From Candidatus Hydrogenedentota bacterium (GTDB lineage Bacteria > Hydrogenedentota > Hydrogenedentia > Hydrogenedentiales > CAITNO01), in NCBI GenBank assembly GCA_903922535.1, contig CAIXUF010000692.1, positions 1 through 25,027 on the forward strand: a stretch of 25,027 nucleotides of DNA, in the 5' to 3' direction. Shown piece after piece: positions 24,501 through 25,027 of the stretch. Made by a program: the position numbers and the translations under genes. The notes under the pieces are model-generated. The model ran no database searches and had not been told where the DNA came from. It saw only the letters and a program-made list of their open reading frames with translations. Numbering within the stretch: the first letter of the stretch is position 1; every line of letters begins with the position of its first letter.

Positions 24501-24630
24501 GCCCACGGCCACACGCGCCTACACCCTGCCGGCGGGCCTGGGCAACCACACCGTGCGCGTGCAGTACCTCGACGGCGCAAACAACTACTCGCTGGTGTAC
24601 AACGACTACATCAAGATCGTGGCCCCATGA
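18544..24630 (+). CDS. giant exported FG-GAP / Fn3 / PASTA repeat protein
   Basis: 2028 aa from ATG 18544 (AGAGG 8 nt upstream; an in-frame GTG at 18535 is less likely). The N-terminus has a signal peptide that may be a lipoprotein type (LIAC, Cys23). Residues about 40-255 are an unassigned beta-rich region. Residues 257-1105 hold 14 FG-GAP/VCBS-type repeats of about 61 aa, each with a Ca-loop-like DVNGDGY(S/A)DV and ending in YYGSASGLS; 14 units would make two seven-bladed integrin-like propellers. A linker domain (1106-1238) containing SLNPRQRRG and YHWRMRLLY is followed by two Fn3-like domains (about 1239-1436), six PASTA-like repeats (1437-1845) and two 93-aa Ig-like repeats (1847-2028). 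No kinase, transmembrane or sorting tail is seen. Adhesion or surface binding is likely; the ligand is unknown. It lies 404 nt downstream of the conduit operon, with its own likely promoter. Confidence 0.88.
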   Translation: MTNGSTVSVWIRVFAAGLLLIACAAMGQPTTRAKAVPAAPSTPGADVPRDWWATVQKEIAQSEYNVTWQDHSSIPELGAAWQAPNRAQDLRTYFTTGGPRVIRRTAGAGSWTWGLEIAGCGSAEECAALSGARDVCAEGNRIVFEREGLDEWYVNTEAGLEQGFTVYQAPALGGAITVRMAVRGDLSADMMPDGQTVEFLTAGGVAVMHYGKLHAADAQGRVLPTTISLDGETIELRVDAKDAVFPVTIDPLASAAAWTAESNQIDAWFGWSVATAGDVNGDGYSDVIVGAPGYDNGQTDEGRAFVYYGSAAGLSATANWTAESDQATAYFGWAAATAGDVNGDGYSDVIVSALYYDNGQTNEGRVYAYYGSASGLPSTASWTAESNQANSDFGVSISTAGDVNGDGYSDILVGADTYDNGQTNEGRVYCYHGSASGLPKAENWTAESDQADASFGASVATAGDVNGDGYADVIIGAPLYDNTLADEGRVTVYPGSATGLSGTPLRTIYGGQAGAYLGCSVSTAGDLNGDGYSDVIIGAYGYDNGETDEGRAYVYGGSSSGLSVKPVWTVEGNQAGANLGWSVATAGDVNGDGYADVIVSAPAYDNGETDEGRVLVYYGSSSGMSTTAGWTAESNQIGAKFGYAVFTAGDVNGDGYADVIVGAPFYDNGQTDEGRAFVYYGSASTLSATAAWTAESNQVDAWFGWSVSTAGDVNGDGYADVIVGAPHFDNGQTDSGIAFVYHGSASGLSTTANWQATVGTNFGWSVATAGDVNGDGYSDVIIGGRKSRGEAFVFYGSASGLSSTADWTKDSDGLGSAFGYSVSGAGDVNGDGYADVIIGDYLYTDGQSQEGAAFVFYGSASGLSSSYGWRVEGNQAIAKLGWSVSTAGDVNGDGYADVIVGVTGYDNTLTDEGAVFIYYGSASGLSASPSWSAYGGVANTIYGEYVSAAGDVNGDGFADVIVGASHSKVSGSEMGLVNVWYGSASGMQATPWSVRSDQAGSRFGVAVATAGDVNGDGYSDIIVGAPGYDNGQTDEGRVFVYFGSASGPSATANWTAESNQASASFGWTVATAGDVNGDGYADVIVGAPLYDNGETDEGWAGVYYGNDEAGRGMSLNPRQRRGDDTVAVAPLGLMPRDSAHLAAKGRTPFGRSKAKLECELKAFRTAFDGTGTVKTTSWTNTGVGGASFNQAITGLSNGGYHWRMRLLYSPAITPFQQHSRWFAMPWDGWQQEDFRLIYQPPTPPSNPGAKGFTTSSITWTWTDNSDNETGFKVWVGSGTETPTLLFKTTAAGVTSVTMGAASPSINRQYCFQVAATGTGGDSAKTVLYSAWTLANTPTVPTVGTPTTTTLNVAIGSGDDNPSTTEYAVRCTTTNTWVQANGALGASAVYQTVSAWGSIAVSGLAADTSYAFAVTARNGAATSTAEGPAAAAFTLTVIPNVAGMVEANAESAITDADLTVGLVMEVYSSSVPAGMVLLQSPDAGTAEPVGTAVNITVSLGPAPVTVPNVAGMTESAAGAALASAHLAKGAVTQQCSNTVALGLVISQTPASGGTAPYGSAVALVVSTGPCPVTVPNVVGQTQAAAGTALTGAYLTTGTVTQQCSNTIASGLVISQTPASGGTAPYGSAVALVVSTGMCPVTVPNVVGLTEAAATTALFGAHLTPGGMSVQRCSNTVAAGLVISQDPPSGQSIPYGNPVTLVVSTGGCPVTVPNVVGQTQAAAGTALTGANLTTGTVTQQCSNTVASGLVISQTPASGQSAAYGSAVALVISTGPCNVTVPNVVGLTQTAAGTALIGANLIVGTVTQQHSSTVASGLVISQTPSAGEQTPYGGAVALIVSQGPPPPMTGSIVINGNRSATNNPVVTLTLTWAGGDGTGVVRMRFSNDGSTWTAWQSLQAAPSYTLPSGDGHKTVRVQYIDKMNNKSAVFSDYILLDTTLPTGSIIINNGAATTTTQSVTLGLTWADSGALVSRMRFSDDGAHWTAWTPPTATRAYTLPAGLGNHTVRVQYLDGANNYSLVYNDYIKIVAP
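19306..21858 (+). repeat. 14 tandem FG-GAP coding repeats, period about 183 nt
   Basis: Each unit encodes a GDVNGDG core, spaced by about 61 codons. Most units share the DNA word for TAESNQ and for YDNGQTDEGR. Units 1 and 8 are almost identical around QxDAWFGWSV, which suggests block duplication of seven units followed by drift. Units 9, 10 and 12 are the most diverged in the YDNG segment. Confidence 0.85.
22852..24078 (+). repeat. six tandem PASTA-like coding repeats, period about 204 nt
   Basis: Each unit starts with (T)VPNV(A/V)G and carries GLVISQ(T/D)P about 40 residues later, the hallmark of PASTA domains. Units 2-5 are the most alike, and each has a Cys in QQCSN or QRCSN and one in the linker GPCPV/GMCPV/GGCPV/GPCNV. 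Unit 1 is diverged and lacks the cysteines; unit 6 has Ser/His in place of them. Confidence 0.8.
24082..24627 (+). repeat. two C-terminal 93-aa Ig-like repeats
   Basis: The two halves (from 24082 and from 24361) both begin GSI(V/I)IN and share RMRFS(N/D)D, WTAW and HKTVRVQY/HTVRVQY words at the same spacing. They end the giant protein. The fold is probably Ig- or Fn3-like. Confidence 0.7.
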
Positions 24631-24746
24631 CCGTCTTAAGGGGTGCTGTGGAGTTTTGCAGAGCGAAATAAAACGCACCGCCCCGTGGTTCGACACAGAT
24701 GGGATGGGCGCTCCGCTGCGCTGTGGGCACCCTACGGTCGGGCACC

Positions 24747-24782
24747 TGTCGGCCTTGTCGGCAGGGAGAAGACAGGCCGACA
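24747..24782. repeat. 9-bp inverted repeat
   Basis: TGTCGGCCT (24747-24755) and AGGCCGACA (24774-24782) are exact reverse complements with an 18-nt spacer. The spacer begins with a partial direct copy, TGTCGGC, of the left arm. Function unknown. Confidence 0.45.
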
Positions 24783-24808
24783 CTTCCGGCGGTGGGATCG
24801 CAGGCATC

Positions 24809-24857
24809 ACGCTCCAGCGCGTCGCCGTGAACGGTGGCTGGAGCGTTCCTTTTCGGA
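24809..24857 (+). terminator. candidate terminator of the giant surface-protein gene
   Basis: ACGCTCCAGC (24809-24818) and GCTGGAGCGT (24837-24846) form a perfect 10-bp stem with an 18-nt loop, followed by TCCTTTTC on the plus strand. It lies about 180 nt after the stop codon at 24630, far but acceptable for an intrinsic terminator. Confidence 0.5.
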
Positions 24858-24987
24858 GTGGCCCCTGCATAACCGTCATCCGCGGACGCCATATTCCCGC
24901 CGCGCAGGGCCATGTGAACGGATACAGGGAGTCCCGTGTTTGGCTGAATGTTCCCAGTGACATGCATATAATATAAAGGAGTCAACC

Positions 24988-25027
24988 ATGCGTCGGCAGA
25001 TCTTTCTTTGTGTCTTTTTGGCTTCTA
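24988..25027 (+). CDS. start of an exported protein, cut by the window end
   Basis: ATG 24988 has a strong AAGGAG at 24976-24981 with 6-nt spacing. The 13 visible codons (MRRQIFLCVFLAS) look like the start of a signal peptide: two arginines and then a hydrophobic core. Nothing can be said about the mature protein. Confidence 0.6.
   Translation, partial: MRRQIFLCVFLAS

Larger units (their letters stand above)
24631..24987. other. 357-nt intergenic region with two hairpins
   Basis: No gene supported. It carries an inverted repeat at 24747-24782, a terminator-like hairpin at 24809-24846 and a short stretch (about 24707-24745) of the form GCGCTCCGCTGCGCTGTGGG followed by CACCCTACGG. That stretch resembles dispersed intergenic repeats seen in other bacteria. 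The right end holds the ribosome binding site of the next gene. Confidence 0.45.

Noticed and set aside
22843..24963. 706-codon open frame on the minus strand opposite the PASTA repeats
   Set aside because: It is antisense to a repetitive, G+C-rich real gene. The translation is Arg/His/Gly-rich with no recognisable domain and overlaps the end of the giant protein.
24967..24972. Perfect TATAAT before the last gene
   Set aside because: A start site 7 nt downstream would fall inside the ribosome binding site (24976-24981), and no good -35 exists at 16-18 nt. More likely chance AT-richness around the Shine-Dalgarno.
1..25027. CRISPR arrays, tRNA or rRNA genes, IS elements
   Set aside because: No short regularly spaced direct repeats outside the coding arrays, no cloverleaf or rRNA-like segments, and no transposase recognised.

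Overview
The window (about 60% G+C by eye) comes from a Gram-negative bacterium built around c-type cytochromes and extracellular proteins. It encodes an outer-membrane beta-barrel, two multiheme cytochromes with lipoboxes, a membrane-bound multiheme/b-type cytochrome and a very large exported repeat protein. I cannot name the taxon. The cytochromes suggest dissimilatory metal reduction or another form of extracellular electron transfer. The giant FG-GAP/PASTA protein would fit lineages such as Hydrogenedentes, PVC or Deltaproteobacteria-like phyla, but that is a guess.

Layout, left to right. (1) 1-399: tail of an upstream unit, with a good hairpin terminator. (2) 400-2376 (+): an 11-heme c domain fused to a five-helix cytochrome b, with the architecture of CbcL-like menaquinol oxidases. 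(3) 2388-3361: a 47-codon remnant of a second hemG 3' end, then a PIN-domain gene and a 69-aa partner, which look like a small acquired toxin-antitoxin-like module. (4) 3646-13819 (-): nine tightly packed genes, hemA-hemC-hemD-hemB-hemL-hemE-hemN-hemH-hemG in transcription order. Together they cover every step from glutamyl-tRNA to protoheme. (5) 14132-14455 (-): a small two-helix membrane protein upstream of hemA. (6) 14657-18139 (+), divergent from the heme operon: a three-gene porin-cytochrome cluster made of a 6-7-heme lipoprotein, an outer-membrane beta-barrel and a 14-heme lipoprotein. (7) 18544-24630 (+): a 2028-aa exported protein with 14 FG-GAP repeats, two Fn3-like domains, six PASTA-like domains and two C-terminal Ig-like repeats. 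(8) 24988-25027: the first 13 codons of another exported protein.

How the parts may work together (inference). The quinol-oxidising cytochrome at 400-2376 would pass electrons to periplasmic carriers. The porin-cytochrome cluster would carry them across the outer membrane. The heme operon between them would supply the 31-32 covalent c hemes, plus b hemes, that one copy of each protein needs. The giant surface protein may act in adhesion. The most notable observation is this pairing of a complete heme pathway with what looks like an undescribed trans-outer-membrane electron conduit. A second is the broken hemG duplicate that borders the PIN module.
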